Origin: Taxillus chinensis
Lineage: Eukaryota > Streptophyta > Magnoliopsida > Santalales > Loranthaceae
Direction: 5' to 3'
DNA length: 64,000 nucleotides
Assembly (NCBI GenBank): GCA_023512835.1
Contig: CM042091.1
Span: 40,190,107-40,254,106, forward strand
Below the pieces are notes generated by a model, which searched no databases, had not been told where the DNA came from, and saw nothing but the letters and a program-made list of their open reading frames with translations. Numbering within the stretch: position 1 is the first letter of the stretch; the number at the start of each line of letters is the position of its first letter. This document shows positions 41,001-47,985 of the stretch, in pieces. A program made the translations under genes and the position numbers.

Positions 41001-44000
41001 GGCATCAGATGTGGAAGAAAGCAAACAGGAAGAACTACCTGAAGGTAGAGATGCCAAAGTAGCAGTGGTCGCAGAAGCCTTAGTTATTTGGGCAGCACTT
41101 ACCAAAGAATCATAAGCAGCACGTGATAGTGTGACCTGTCCAACAGACGAAGGTGTCGATGCTGTAGCAACCTCTACAGCAGGGGTTGACTCATGAACCG
41201 CAGCATATGCTATATGTGCTGGGCGAAGCTCCGGATGAAGAGTATAACAATAAGACTCTGTATGTCCAGCTTTCTTACAATGCGTACAAAAACGTTGTGT
41301 TCGGCCACCATGTGGAACATAAGCACCACGGGAAAAGTCGCCCATATCACGACCTCCACGTCCTCCACGACCTCGTGTCCCACGGCCCCGACCATGTTGG
41401 ACCCCAGGAACATGTGTCACTAGAGCAGATGACTCAGAGGGAACGAAAGTAGTGAGTGAAGGCTTTGTTTTAGCTGTGTAGCGGAGAATACGGGAGAACA
41501 CCTCATCAATAGTAGGAAGAGACCGTTCACAGATAACCTGACGCCGGAGATCTGCATGAGAAGATCCCAAGCCTTTAAGGAATAGCATAACAAACATGTC
41601 TTCCTGTCGCTTTGTTAACACATCTACCTCCATAGTGGGCGGTAAGAAAGTGTCAAGCCGCTGCCGAAGAGAAGTAAACGTAGAGTAGAATTCGAGTAGA
41701 GACTTATCCCCAAGTTGTAGATCAAACAATTCCCCCCATGTGTCGCAGACACGTTGCAAATTATCTTTGCCGGCGTACATCAAGACACATTTATCTCAGA
41801 TACTCTTAGCAGATTTACACGGCATAAACTGTGGAACCAGTCGTGGTTCCATGCTATTCCATAACTGAGTCCGGAGAATCGCATCACCTTTGGTCCACTT
41901 AGCCTTGGCTTCTGCAGTGGAACCAACTGGGGGGCTATTAGAATACAAATATTGTGCTTGATCTGTAGCCAAAGCATAAACTTCAACGGCAGTAGATCAA
42001 GGCACATAATTGGACCCATCCAATTTCACCGAGGCAAGTTGAAGAGTTGAATTATGGGTTGTTGTCATAGCTTAATACAGAGCAACAGGAAAGAAGGCTA
42101 AAGCGCATATGAAGGGCCACGAGAATTATTCAAACCAAATCACCAATAATAATTATCCAGCAACCCAAAGCACATCTCACATATATGTACAGCGCATATG
42201 AAGAAGATACCGTACGTGAAGAAATATACGAAGAAGAGACATCCAGTGTTTAACAGCTTACAGTGCTTAAGCGTAATGGGACCAGTGTCGCCATCGCGTG
42301 CCTAGGCAGAGCTGAGCCGGTGTCGCCTTGTACAGCCGTACATCAGATCGTGTGCGTGTGAGCCGATTGTCACCAGAGTCACTTGGAACAGCTGATTGTG
42401 TGCGCCAATCGTGTGCGCCGTCGTCGAGATCACGGGACGAGGAAGACTGTCATTGTGTGCGCCGTCGAGGGCCCTATCGAGGGCGCTGTCATCGAGATCG
42501 AGTGTGCTGGCTGTTGTCGTCTGTCACCGGAGACACGACTCTCCGTTGCCGAGATCTCGACGCTGGTTGTGCCACACAGGCACTCCATTGAGATTGGAGA
42601 CGACGCTGGCTGTGCCACAGAGACACTCCATCGAGATGGGGCATCCATCTCTCTTGGTGTTGAAGAAGATACTTCCTGGATTTCAATTTTTTTCAGAGTT
42701 AGCTTGTGAGTCTTGTATCTAGGGAAATCATGTTCGTGTTTCCTATCCCCCAAGAGTCAATCGTCGGTCAGTGTCTTTGAATTAGTGCATTTTGATATTT
42801 GAGGTCCTTGTCCGGTTTCTTTTCTCTATTTTTTGTTATTTTATTACTGTTGTGGATGATTTTTCTCATGCAACTTGGCTTTTTGTTATTCAATCCAGAC
42901 AAGAAATTTTTGAATTTTTAAAAAACTTTTGTTCTTTTGTGGAAACTCAATTTGCGACAACTCTTAAGCGTTTTTGTAATGACAATGTCAAAGAATATTT
43001 TTTTGTACACTATACTACTTCTAATGGTATCATCCATGAATCATCCTGTGCTGATACACTTCAACAGAATGGTGTGGCTGAATGTAAGAATAGACACGTC
43101 CTTGAGGTTGTGTGTACTCTCCTAATCCATGGATGTGTCCCTCATTGTTTCTGGGATGGTTTAGTTCTAACTGCGTGTTATCTGATCAATTGTATGCCCT
43201 TTTTTGTGCTTGATGGTGTAATCTGTTACAATGTTCTATTTCCGTCTACACCTTTATTTCCTGTATCTCTTAAGATTTTTGGTTGCGTCTGTTATGTGCA
43301 TGATAATTGTCCTGCTCCTACAAAGCTTGATCCCAAGTCTCGATGGTGTTATAGCCCACTCTTCACCACTATGTTTCTTCTGATGTTATTTTTATGGAAT
43401 TTATCCCATATTTCTTACGCTCGACTCTAGTTCTGTCTCTTTGTCTAATCCTTTTCCTTTTATCATCGCTCTTTTGCACTATCCTGATGCTCACCCCAAT
43501 TTTTCTTTCCTGATCATGCACCTCATGTGCTTCCTATTAAGTATATACTCGTCGTGGTCCTACTCTACTTGCTAATATTAACTCTATCTAGGTTTTGTAT
43601 GACCATGAGCCTTGTGCCTCTCCAGTTGCCACTAACACAACCATTGCATCCCCTCTTTCTCATCCAATGGAACTTCTCCTTTCGAACCCTACCATATCTA
43701 GTCCACCATCTCCCCTTTCTGACCTTGACTTACCCATTGCCCTTCTTAAATGCTCTCATCACAGTACCAATTATCTCATCCACAACTTTTGTTTCTATGT
43801 TGATCTCTTCATCCCTCACCATGCCTTTACTACTTACCTAGATCATTACACTATTCTTAAAACTGTGTCAGACGCTTCACACACAATTCCAGGTGGTTTG
43901 GTACTATGCGAGAAGAAATGTTTGTCTCTCTCTCGCTGCTATTTGTGATTGGCCCCTTCACCAGTTAGATGTCAAGAATGCCTTTTTGCATGACATTCTT

Positions 44001-46019
44001 GAGGAGGAGGTTTATATGACTCAGCCACCTAGGTTTGTTGTTTAGGAGGAGGCTTCTAAAGTTTGTCGTTTGTGGAAGTCCTTATATGGTCTAAAATAAT
44101 CTCCCCGAACTTGGTTTGGGCGTTTCCTAGCACTTGGTTAGTTTGGAATGACCAGGAGTACCAATGATCACTTAGTCTTTTATAGACATTTCTAGAGGAA
44201 GACCATCATCCTAGTTGCCTACGTTGATGATTTGATTATAACCGGTGATAAGGGATTTTGGCATTAAAGAAGTTTTTGGGTGAGCAGTTTCAGATTACAG
44301 ATTTTGGCAAACTGAAGTATTTTCTTGGCATTGAAGTATCGTGGTCTCTTGGTAAAATTCTTATTTCTCAATGAAAGTATGTGCTTGATATGCTTTCAAA
44401 TTGTGGGTTGCTTGGGTGCAAACCTGTTGACTCACAGATGGTTCCTGCAACTAAGCTCGTGCTAAATGATAGATTACCCTTACAAGATCTTGAGAGATCA
44501 CAGATTAGTTGGAAAGTTGAATTATTTTACAATTACTCATCCAAACATTGCTTATTCAGTGAGTGTAGTGAGCCAATTTATATCCACCCTACGCACTAGA
44601 CACTAGGAGGCAGCTATTCGAATCCTTCAATACTTCAAAGGATCTCCAAGTAAGGACTTATATATTCTGATTAGGGATATAGTAGGATTGCGGCATTCAC
44701 TGATGTTGACTGGATAGATTGTCCTACGAGTTGAAGGTCCACCACTGGATATTGTGTGTTCTTTGGTAGTAATCTTATATGATGAAAAGTAAGAAGCAAA
44801 CAGATATCTTGCTTTAGTGTGGAGTTAGAATATTGTGCCATGGCAAAGACATCCTGTGAACTCGTGTGGACGAAACGCCTACTTCATGAGCTAGGTATAC
44901 ATCATGATGATTTCATAAGACTAAATTATGACAATCTAGCTGCTATGCATATCGCCAAGAATTAGGTTTTCTATGAGTGGACCAAGCACACTGAGGTAGA
45001 TCGTTATTTGGTTCGCAATCTTGTCATTGAAACATTCTCATGTTCTCTATTTATTCAACTTGTACAGATCTTTAGCTCGCAAATATTCTAACTAAGTCTC
45101 TTCTCAAAGTTTCAATTGATAATATATGTAACAAGTTGGACATGTTAAACATATATGCTCGACCTTGAGGAGTGTTAAATATAGGTATTGTAGTGTATAT
45201 ATTTAGTTTCCTTTCTAGGTTTCTTCTTTTGATATATATATGTATGTGAGAATAGATTAAGTGAAGAATACAAATTGTATTCAATTATTCTACATTTAAA
45301 AAATATATATTTTAATGAAGTTATTTTATTAGTTTTTGAAAAACAATCATTTTATTCCTTATAATATTGAACAAAGATTTCATTTCCATATCCACAAAAA
45401 TCTTCTTTGAATGATTTCATTCGTTTATTATTGTGTATCAAAGGAACATTGAGTTCTTTCTAGGGATTTATAATTTTTCCTCCATGTTTTATATATTGTG
45501 AAGTTTGAAAAGCAATAAAGTTAATTATTTCTTTGGTTGCTAAATCTTTGTATTATATTCTATTGTTTTTTTTCCTCTTTTTTTTTTTATAATATTTTAC
45601 CAAATACTTTAAGACCAGTTTTCGCTGATCAAGCATTTGAATCTGTTCCTGTGTTGAAGGTTGCACAGTTGCTCAAGTTAAAAGATGTTGGGAGGATGCC
45701 CAAAAGAGCAATTCAGGTGAGAATTCATAAATTTGTTTAGTTATTGCAGCTGGCTTGTTTAGTTATTTGATGACTAACAGGTTGAGCATTCGGTGTTTGC
45801 TTCATTGTAATACTTATTTCTTCATATTTTGTGTATAAAATTTGATAAATTCTCAACGTACTTTCTCTCTAATTTTTGTTTTTCATTTTTTCCCTTATTA
45901 TGATGCATTAGTTTGGTTCGAGAATTGCTAGGGAGTCAAATAGAAAGAATTTTGGAAGCAACCGTGCAGCAAATCAGGCATCTGCTGGAAGTGCTGTGAT
46001 TCACACGCCACCGACTTAA
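7634..46019 (+). CDS. ASNSD1: asparagine synthetase domain-containing protein 1 (ASNSD1-like), 14 exons
   Basis: The spliced product is 646 aa. Exons: 7634-7729, 8403-8751, 9113-9297, 9398-9533, 9645-9851, 10302-10381, 10978-11086, 17232-17337, 17464-17557, 17865-18061, 29819-29918, 29990-30106, 45660-45716, 45912-46019. All introns are GT-AG and the phases agree throughout. The start is set by MCGIG: in Ntn glutamine amidotransferases Cys2 becomes the N-terminal nucleophile, so the in-frame ATG at 7541 is not used. The amidotransferase half has HRRGPDS (45-51), NGE (148-150) and GRD (219-221). The synthase half has the PP-loop SGGLDS (368-373) and GSGADEQ (499-505). Length and layout fit plant ASNSD1 proteins, a divergent branch of the asparagine synthetase family. 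Whether it makes asparagine is not shown by sequence. Three introns are swollen by transposons. Confidence 0.95.
10018..10198. repeat. ~90-bp tandem duplication in intron 5
   Basis: Two adjacent copies (about 10018-10110 and 10111-10198) share GATAAAATCAAACTGTCACA and a closing CTCCCACACCCTCT. They differ by a few substitutions and small gaps. The repeat lies between exons 5 and 6 and is non-coding. Confidence 0.8.
11510..15640 (-). pseudogene. Ty1/Copia element in intron 7, RT core deleted
   Basis: Minus-strand Copia element. From its 5' end: PBS at 15625-15637; gag of the UBN2 type (15142 down to about 14321) with a CCHC knuckle ([14 protein letters not shown]); gag-pre-integrase and integrase (13888-13169) with [12 protein letters not shown] and [13 protein letters not shown]; the integrase-RT linker (13155-12358); then directly the late RT motif [16 protein letters not shown] (12356) and RNase H (about 11870-11600, [11 protein letters not shown]). 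The RT core with the YVDD catalytic loop, some 200 or more residues, is absent at about 12357. Several stops and frameshifts add to this. No 3' LTR was recognised on the left. It accounts for most of the 6.1-kb intron. Confidence 0.9.
15625..15637 (-). other. primer binding site of the intron-7 Copia element
   Basis: The reverse complement reads TGGTATCAGAGCC, the initiator-methionine tRNA primer site typical of plant Copia elements. The 5' LTR should therefore begin at about 15639 and run to higher coordinates. Confidence 0.85.
15639..16440. other. AT-rich tract: Copia 5' LTR plus unclassified repeat
   Basis: No gene. The first 150 bp or so next to the PBS are probably the element's 5' LTR, whose far edge I cannot place. 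The rest is very AT-rich. A ~31-bp unit (AAATTTAAATAAATTTAACC theme) is repeated twice at about 16204-16266. Confidence 0.5.
16741..16968. mobile_element. possible terminus of a TIR DNA transposon
   Basis: The block ends at 16955-16968 with CGATACTTTGAACCATGG and repeats CGATAC/CGTACG themes inward. The short terminus TTGAACC and a nearby GTATCG pattern also occur at the right end of the element at 20386-21209. No matching opposite terminus was found, so this may be one end of a decayed element. The 16485-16706 frame beside it has no recognised domain. Confidence 0.3.
17232..18061 (+). CDS. ASNSD1: ASNSD1-like exons 8-10: synthase domain core
   Basis: Exons 17232-17337, 17464-17557 and 17865-18061 encode residues 388-520. 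The split Tyr codon from exon 7 is completed at 17232 ([13 protein letters not shown] follows). Exon 9 gives [12 protein letters not shown] and [10 protein letters not shown]. Exon 10 has [13 protein letters not shown], then [17 protein letters not shown], the second nucleotide-binding signature of the asparagine synthase fold. The donor at 18062 (GTATGC) opens an 11.8-kb intron. Confidence 0.93.
18100..19390. other. AT-rich intronic stretch, nothing recognised
   Basis: First part of intron 10. It is strongly AT-rich without coding potential or repeats I can name. The last 200 bp or so before 19400 are probably the 5' LTR of the Copia remnant that follows. Confidence 0.4.
19400..22270 (+). 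pseudogene. decayed Copia remnant in intron 10 (gag-protease-integrase only)
   Basis: A PBS-like TTGGCATCAGATC occurs near 19400. A degenerate aspartic-protease region (AWIIDF, stop, ATDYMTSNF) lies at about 20145-20195. The gag-pre-integrase region starts at about 21235, and integrase fragments run to 22266 ([10 protein letters not shown] near 22115, the integrase C-terminal signature). Every frame is broken, and no RT or RNase H follows. Between protease and pre-integrase it is split by the 823-bp TIR element at 20386-21209. It is related to, but older than, the Copia element in intron 7. Confidence 0.75.
20386..21209. mobile_element. 823-bp non-autonomous TIR element flanked by TAACCTT
   Basis: The left end is ATGGTTCAAAAAAAC and the right end TGTATTTTTGAACCTTGA, giving a short imperfect inverted repeat (GGTTCAAAAA). 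The flanks are TAACCTT at 20379-20385 and 21210-21216. It interrupts a Copia pseudogene at the VTF position where family members are continuous, so the borders are independently supported. There is no transposase. A 7-bp (possibly 9-bp imperfect) duplication suggests a Mutator-like or hAT-derived element; the superfamily is unresolved. Confidence 0.7.
22570..23420. mobile_element. possible non-autonomous element with a captured gene fragment
   Basis: The left part begins GGGCTTGTTTGCTACG, the kind of terminus seen on many plant non-autonomous DNA transposons. Inside, 22800-23240 is suddenly GC-rich with a (GA)n start at 22852-22871, and 22986-23243 reads as an open frame unlike any TE protein I know. 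A direct repeat GGAAATCAATACACCT occurs near 23309 and 23397. A pack-type element with captured exon sequence would fit, but no matching right terminus is visible. Confidence 0.3.
23446..26745 (+). pseudogene. hAT-superfamily transposase remnant
   Basis: A decayed hAT element in intron 10. In order: a BED-type zinc finger ([20 protein letters not shown] near 24110-24165); the conserved block before the core (about 24590-24850, with [19 protein letters not shown] and a DVRWMDR version of the SDGW motif); the catalytic-core middle (24981-25343, with [16 protein letters not shown]); and the C-terminal dimerisation domain (about 25895-26010, [13 protein letters not shown] and RCNWSTFE). Many stops break it. 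The ends are similar inverted sequences (GTTTTTAAGGTGT left; ACACCTTGAAAAC right) followed inward by repeated CCTAGGC motifs. CTTTAAA occurs at 23439-23445 and 26746-26752, a possible target duplication. Not functional. Confidence 0.82.
27000..28790 (+). pseudogene. L1-type LINE ORF2 3' remnant
   Basis: A decayed C-terminal part of a plant L1 reverse-transcriptase polyprotein. The sequence near 27450-27690 has the LINE motif [22 protein letters not shown] across frames, then [13 protein letters not shown] and [21 protein letters not shown]. The zinc-binding domain after RT (zf-RVT) is visible near 28245-28320 ([19 protein letters not shown]). The RT catalytic core is missing or unrecognisable, consistent with 5' truncation. 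The 3' end is T-rich with an AATAAA near 28761. Confidence 0.78.
28791..29818. other. intron 10 end, nothing recognised
   Basis: Ordinary AT-rich intron sequence up to the exon 11 acceptor (AAAATAG at 29812-29818). No coding or repeat signal that I can support. Confidence 0.5.
29819..30106 (+). CDS. ASNSD1: ASNSD1-like exons 11-12
   Basis: Exon 11 (29819-29918) restores frame with the two bases from exon 10 and encodes [20 protein letters not shown], then [13 protein letters not shown]. Exon 12 (29990-30106) encodes [14 protein letters not shown] through [10 protein letters not shown]. Both are strongly conserved asparagine synthase C-terminal sequences, and the RFPFLD and GDKKILR motifs are intact. 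The island is only 288 bp wide between introns of 11.8 and 15.6 kb, so it is easily missed by gene callers. Confidence 0.92.
30925..31169 (+). repeat. 5' LTR of the near-intact Copia element
   Basis: A 245-bp LTR with an internal short repeat (GTCCCTATAA/GTCCCTATTAATAGCT, several copies in the first 90 bp). A TATA-like TATAAATAACCC at about 31102 is a likely promoter. Confidence 0.95.
31346..32330 (+). pseudogene. Copia gag (one in-frame stop)
   Basis: Encodes the retrotransposon capsid polyprotein that would package element RNA in cytoplasmic particles. It starts [20 protein letters not shown], with a typical plant Copia gag domain ([17 protein letters not shown], about residues 20-36). A TGA at 32009-32011 interrupts it after GYEP; the same frame then continues through the CCHC knuckle [14 protein letters not shown] (32091-32132) into protease. 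A CGA-to-TGA change would explain the stop, a pattern typical of deamination of methylated cytosine. The frame is otherwise open. Confidence 0.9.
32331..33679 (+). pseudogene. Copia protease and integrase
   Basis: This frame continues from gag. The aspartic protease motif [13 protein letters not shown] is at about 32330. Gag-pre-integrase follows, with [11 protein letters not shown] and CESCQYAKH as the HHCC zinc-binding site. The integrase catalytic core has D in [10 protein letters not shown] in RSDNAKEY and E in [12 protein letters not shown], so the DDE triad is present. The integrase C-terminal signature [18 protein letters not shown] is intact. The frame ends at TGA 33677-33679, four bases after the RT frame opens with its own ATG, which indicates a single-frame slip in the linker, not a natural end. 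Confidence 0.93.
33676..35421 (+). CDS. Copia reverse transcriptase and RNase H
   Basis: An intact 581-residue frame. RT begins around [20 protein letters not shown], continues with GCKWVFAIK and KARLVAKGY, the [12 protein letters not shown] block, [14 protein letters not shown] and the catalytic [11 protein letters not shown] (about 34469). RNase H follows, with [27 protein letters not shown] and [11 protein letters not shown], ending DIYAPT-like (NIYAPT) and a TGA just before the polypurine tract. All polymerase motifs look intact. It is in a different frame from the upstream integrase, so as it stands it would not be made as part of the polyprotein. Confidence 0.93.
   Translation: MTSTPGFLLRPSGFMSCPPSSAPDPDPSDDLPIALRKGKRSCTFPISSYVSYNRLSSSSRSFVATLDSVSMPKTVHAALSHPGWCQAMIDEMQALEGNHTWNLVTLPPGKRAIGCKWVFAIKVNPNGSIARLKARLVAKGYAHTYGIDYTDTFSPVAKLSSVRLFISLAAAHHWPLFQLDIKNAFLHGDLHEEVYMEQPPGFVAQGESDRVCRLRKSLYGLKQSLRAWFGKFSQAIETWGMIKSEHDHSVFYRKSPSGIILLVVYVDDIVLTGSDAAGIASLKLFLHTQFHTKDLGLLKYFLGVEVSRNKQGIYLSQRKYVLDLLTETCKLGAKPCSAPMTPNLHLTDEGTPFDNPERYRRLVGKLNYLTITRPDIAYSVSVVSRFMASPTMDHWTALEQILCYLKGTSGCGLVYTGHGHTRIECFSDADWAGCPVDRRSITGYCVFFGGNLISWKSKKQSIVSRSSAESEYRAMAQAACEVMWIYHLLDEVGLNVFLPAKLWCDNQAALYIASNPVFHERTKHIESDCHFVRQKVQLGLISTEYVKTEDQLGDLFTKVLNGARISYLCGKLGLINIYAPT
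35429..35673 (+). repeat. 3' LTR of the near-intact Copia element
   Basis: Differs from the 5' LTR by four transitions (C/T, A/G, A/G, G/A) in 245 bp. It is followed at once by the duplicated target GAATA. Confidence 0.95.
36688..37278 (+). pseudogene. gag fragment of the short-LTR Copia element
   Basis: A 196-residue open frame of the plant Copia gag type, with [30 protein letters not shown] and [20 protein letters not shown]. The frame is lost after residue 196; the zinc knuckle at about 37409 and the protease motif lie in other frames, so the gene is broken. Confidence 0.85.
37826..40268 (-). pseudogene. Copia integrase end, reverse transcriptase and RNase H
   Basis: A 656-residue open frame (40268-38298) starts inside integrase ([11 protein letters not shown], then [16 protein letters not shown]), passes the integrase C-terminal signature ([11 protein letters not shown]) and a proline-rich linker, and covers [48 protein letters not shown] and [11 protein letters not shown]. 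The frame breaks at about 38298. RNase H resumes at 38161 ([30 protein letters not shown]) and ends DIYTPT at about 37826. The segment 38162-38297 holds the frameshifts. RT motifs look intact, so the element is only moderately old. Confidence 0.92.
40222..42069 (-). pseudogene. Copia gag, protease and integrase N-terminal part
   Basis: Gag starts near 42069 ([10 protein letters not shown]) and is interrupted by stops near 41996 and 41797. It then runs 310 residues open (41783-40851), with an RG-rich basic stretch ([16 protein letters not shown]), a zinc knuckle [14 protein letters not shown] and protease [14 protein letters not shown]. After a frame break the 191-residue frame 40797-40222 gives gag-pre-integrase, HHCC ([10 protein letters not shown]) and the first integrase catalytic aspartate ([12 protein letters not shown]). 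Integrase continues in the neighbouring frame at 40268, a single frameshift. Confidence 0.9.
42690..45172 (+). pseudogene. integrase-RT-RNase H remainder of the short-LTR Copia element
   Basis: Resumes at the integrase zinc site (LACESCI near 42700) and runs through VDDFSHATW (about 42852), [15 protein letters not shown] (about 43064) and [12 protein letters not shown] follows in pieces: [20 protein letters not shown] (about 43963) and [11 protein letters not shown] (about 44218). RNase H remnants occur at about 44695-45150. There are many stops and shifts, clearly more decay than in the element at 30925-35673. A GAGGAG purine tract precedes the 3' LTR. Confidence 0.85.
45660..46019 (+). CDS. 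ASNSD1: ASNSD1-like exons 13-14 (C-terminus and stop)
   Basis: Exon 13 (45660-45716) encodes [19 protein letters not shown]; exon 14 (45912-46019) encodes [20 protein letters not shown] and ends TAA after HTPPT. The PKRAIQFGSRIA string crosses the splice junction exactly, which confirms both exons. Possible poly(A) signals (AATAAA) lie near 46509 and 46566. Confidence 0.92.
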
Positions 46020-47276
46020 CTTGATGCGAAATCTCACATGTACACTGGTGCTGTTGTAGTCTTTTCCCAAAAACCCAATCCATTTGACTTGACCACTTTT
46101 TTGAACGACTGTGAAATTATGTAAATCACGATTCTAAGGATGTTAAACTATCTTAACAACGACCAAGTAAGATCATATATCATTCTCACTGATTGTTTAA
46201 TTAGTGTAGTTCCAAGCATGTATACATGTCATTCAACCTCAAGGGAGCTCACAATCCATCTGCGTATCTTATTTGCATGCATTAAGGGTTTCAAGAACCA
46301 TGTCAGCTTAAGGATTTATCTTACTAGGTTTCTCTTATCCTCCAAAAATGTTTTTATACCAACCATTCAGTCATTAACTTTTCCTAAATAATGATAACTT
46401 CCCCTATTGCTCGACTCTGATAGTGTAACTTTGTTTTCCTATCGCTTGATTGTAATATCATCTAGTATTCTCATTAATGGTTTTTCAAAATTAAATGGGT
46501 GCCTCACCATAATAAATTAATAAACGTTATGTGTAATGTGTTATATAGCCTAGAGGTTCTTTTCTTTAATAAAATTCAAGTTATCTGTATATGTAGTATT
46601 ATAATTGAGAATAATCAATTTAGTTTTTGAAAAAAAATATAAAGATCAAAGTGGTCAAATTTTATTCTTGACAAGACAACAATTACCTTGAATATAATCA
46701 GAGTAGTCAAATTGAGAACTTTAATCAATACTCACACATCTTAGTTTAACAAGAACCATTACTTTATAGGGTCAACAACCTAACGGATGCTTTTGCAAGC
46801 TAACAATCAATGAACTGCTCTACTTTTATAGGAATAAGAAGAACTTCTTCAACATATAAATTAAATTTATAATCATTTTAATATCCTATAATATTTTTTT
46901 AATGAAGTGCTGAAAGAAGAATAAATTTTTATCATTTATAGGAACAATAAGAACCTCTTCAACATATAAATTGGATTTATAATCATTTTAATATCCTCTC
47001 ATAGATTTGGGAAGGTTTGCCTTAAATGCAAAGAAGGTCGAGGCATACAAGACTGAGGACTTTATAGATGGGTGAGGGATAAACATGCTAAAGTTGGCCA
47101 ACAACAAGCATACAATCAATAAGACATTGATAACTGAGCGAGACATGGATCAAGTTAGGTTTTAGAGTGTAGGAGTAGTGATAAAGCTTTGCTTGAAGAA
47201 GCTAAGAGAGGAACAGTTGGCTAAAGAGGTGGATAGGAGACCGGTACCTAGGTTTCCATCTAATACTAGGGCCCTG
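46020..47276. other. downstream flank of ASNSD1-like gene with a 62-bp direct repeat
   Basis: Holds the probable 3' UTR (poly(A) signals near 46509 and 46566), then AT-rich DNA without genes. A direct repeat of about 62 bp with several mismatches lies at 46826-46887 and 46936-46997 (shared core CTTCAACATATAAATT, then TTTATAATCATTTTAATATC). From about 47010 the sequence is more GC-rich and ends at the Gypsy LTR. Confidence 0.6.
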
Positions 47277-47985
47277 TGTCATGGGGTCAGCCTTTATAGC
47301 AGCTTAACCTGTGTGGCACCTAGTTCCCACCCATACGAAGGAACGCTAGGTTAGCCTAACTCGTCGCATTTGGAAGTGTGCGTCAATGATTGCCGCCAGT
47401 GGTGAGTTCAAACGGGCTCTTGTTCGTGGACTCGCTCTTCTGCAAGTTATACAAGAATTGGGCTATGTCCAGCAACTTGGCCCAATCTCTTTGATTGACA
47501 CTTACATAGTGCCTCAGATATAGCTCCAGTAAGCCATTGACATGTTCAGTTTGGCCATCTGTTTGTGGGTGAAAACTTGTTGAAAAGTTTAAGTCCGAAC
47601 CCATTATCTGGAACAGCTCGGTCCAAAACCACCCAGTGAACCGTGAGTCTCGATCGCTCACGATTGTCTTTGGAATGCCCCAATACTTTACATTTGGATC
47701 GGAACACATCGATCCGTTGTAAAGCAATTGTGTAGGGAAGCGCTTAGCGGAAGAAAGATTTAAACGAAGGCAACAAACGATTGTATTGATTGCTTGAAAG
47801 CTTTACAACATCACTCCCCTACATATAGATGTTAACACTTTTCTGGCTATGTCACCAGAAGACATCATATATGATCGAAATCTAAAATCTCTACAACTTA
47901 ATTTATAAGCTAAGTACAACACTTTACAAGGGAGAAATACCCCAAAATGGCCTAAGTATGCTAGGATAAGCCTCGGTCCATGACA
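47277..47985 (-). repeat. 3' LTR carrying an inserted integrase fragment
   Basis: Aligns with the 385-bp 5' LTR in two parts, 47277-47373 and 47691-47985. Between them lies a 317-bp piece of the element's own pol (matching 48662-48979, roughly 94% identical by eye, same orientation). CATTTGG occurs at both junctions (47367-47373 and 47691-47697) but only once in the intact LTR. Its reading frame 47727-47383 repeats GIPKTIVSDRDSRFTG and HPQTDGQTEHVNGLL. Confidence 0.93.

Larger units (their letters stand above)
37720..42690 (-). mobile_element. minus-strand Copia element nested in the short-LTR Copia element
   Basis: Carries, from its 5' side: gag, protease, integrase, RT and RNase H in Copia order on the minus strand, bounded on both sides by pieces of the host Copia element. 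On the left, the polypurine-like GAGAGGGAG (minus strand, about 37822-37832) is followed by a likely 3' LTR starting TGTGAAACATAC, about 100 bp long. No matching 5' LTR or primer site was found on the right, where 42070-42690 is GC-rich with an internal duplication of about 45 bp (GTTGTGCCACACAGGCACTC theme, 42560-42650). The 5' LTR therefore appears deleted or replaced. Exact borders are uncertain by tens of bases. Confidence 0.75.
36092..45294 (+). mobile_element. old Copia element with short LTRs, carrying an internal insertion
   Basis: The short LTRs (about 36092-36214 and 45173-45294, ~122 bp) both begin TGTTAAATATAGGTATTG and are flanked by TTTAA (36087-36091 and 45295-45299), a perfect 5-bp duplication. 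A PBS-like TGGTATTAGAGCC lies at 36217-36229. The first part covers gag (36688-37278 open), a CCHC knuckle ([14 protein letters not shown], about 37409) and a protease remnant (VWVVD, stop, GATGHMT, 37674-37712). It is then interrupted by the minus-strand Copia element and resumes near 42690. Confidence 0.88.

Noticed and set aside
42328..42753. Four overlapping reading frames on both strands
   Set aside because: The GC-rich duplicated leader region of the inner Copia element is open in several frames at once, a composition effect.
47383..47727. Separate second Gypsy integrase gene
   Set aside because: It is a 317-bp duplicated pol fragment enclosed by LTR sequence on both sides, not an independent gene.
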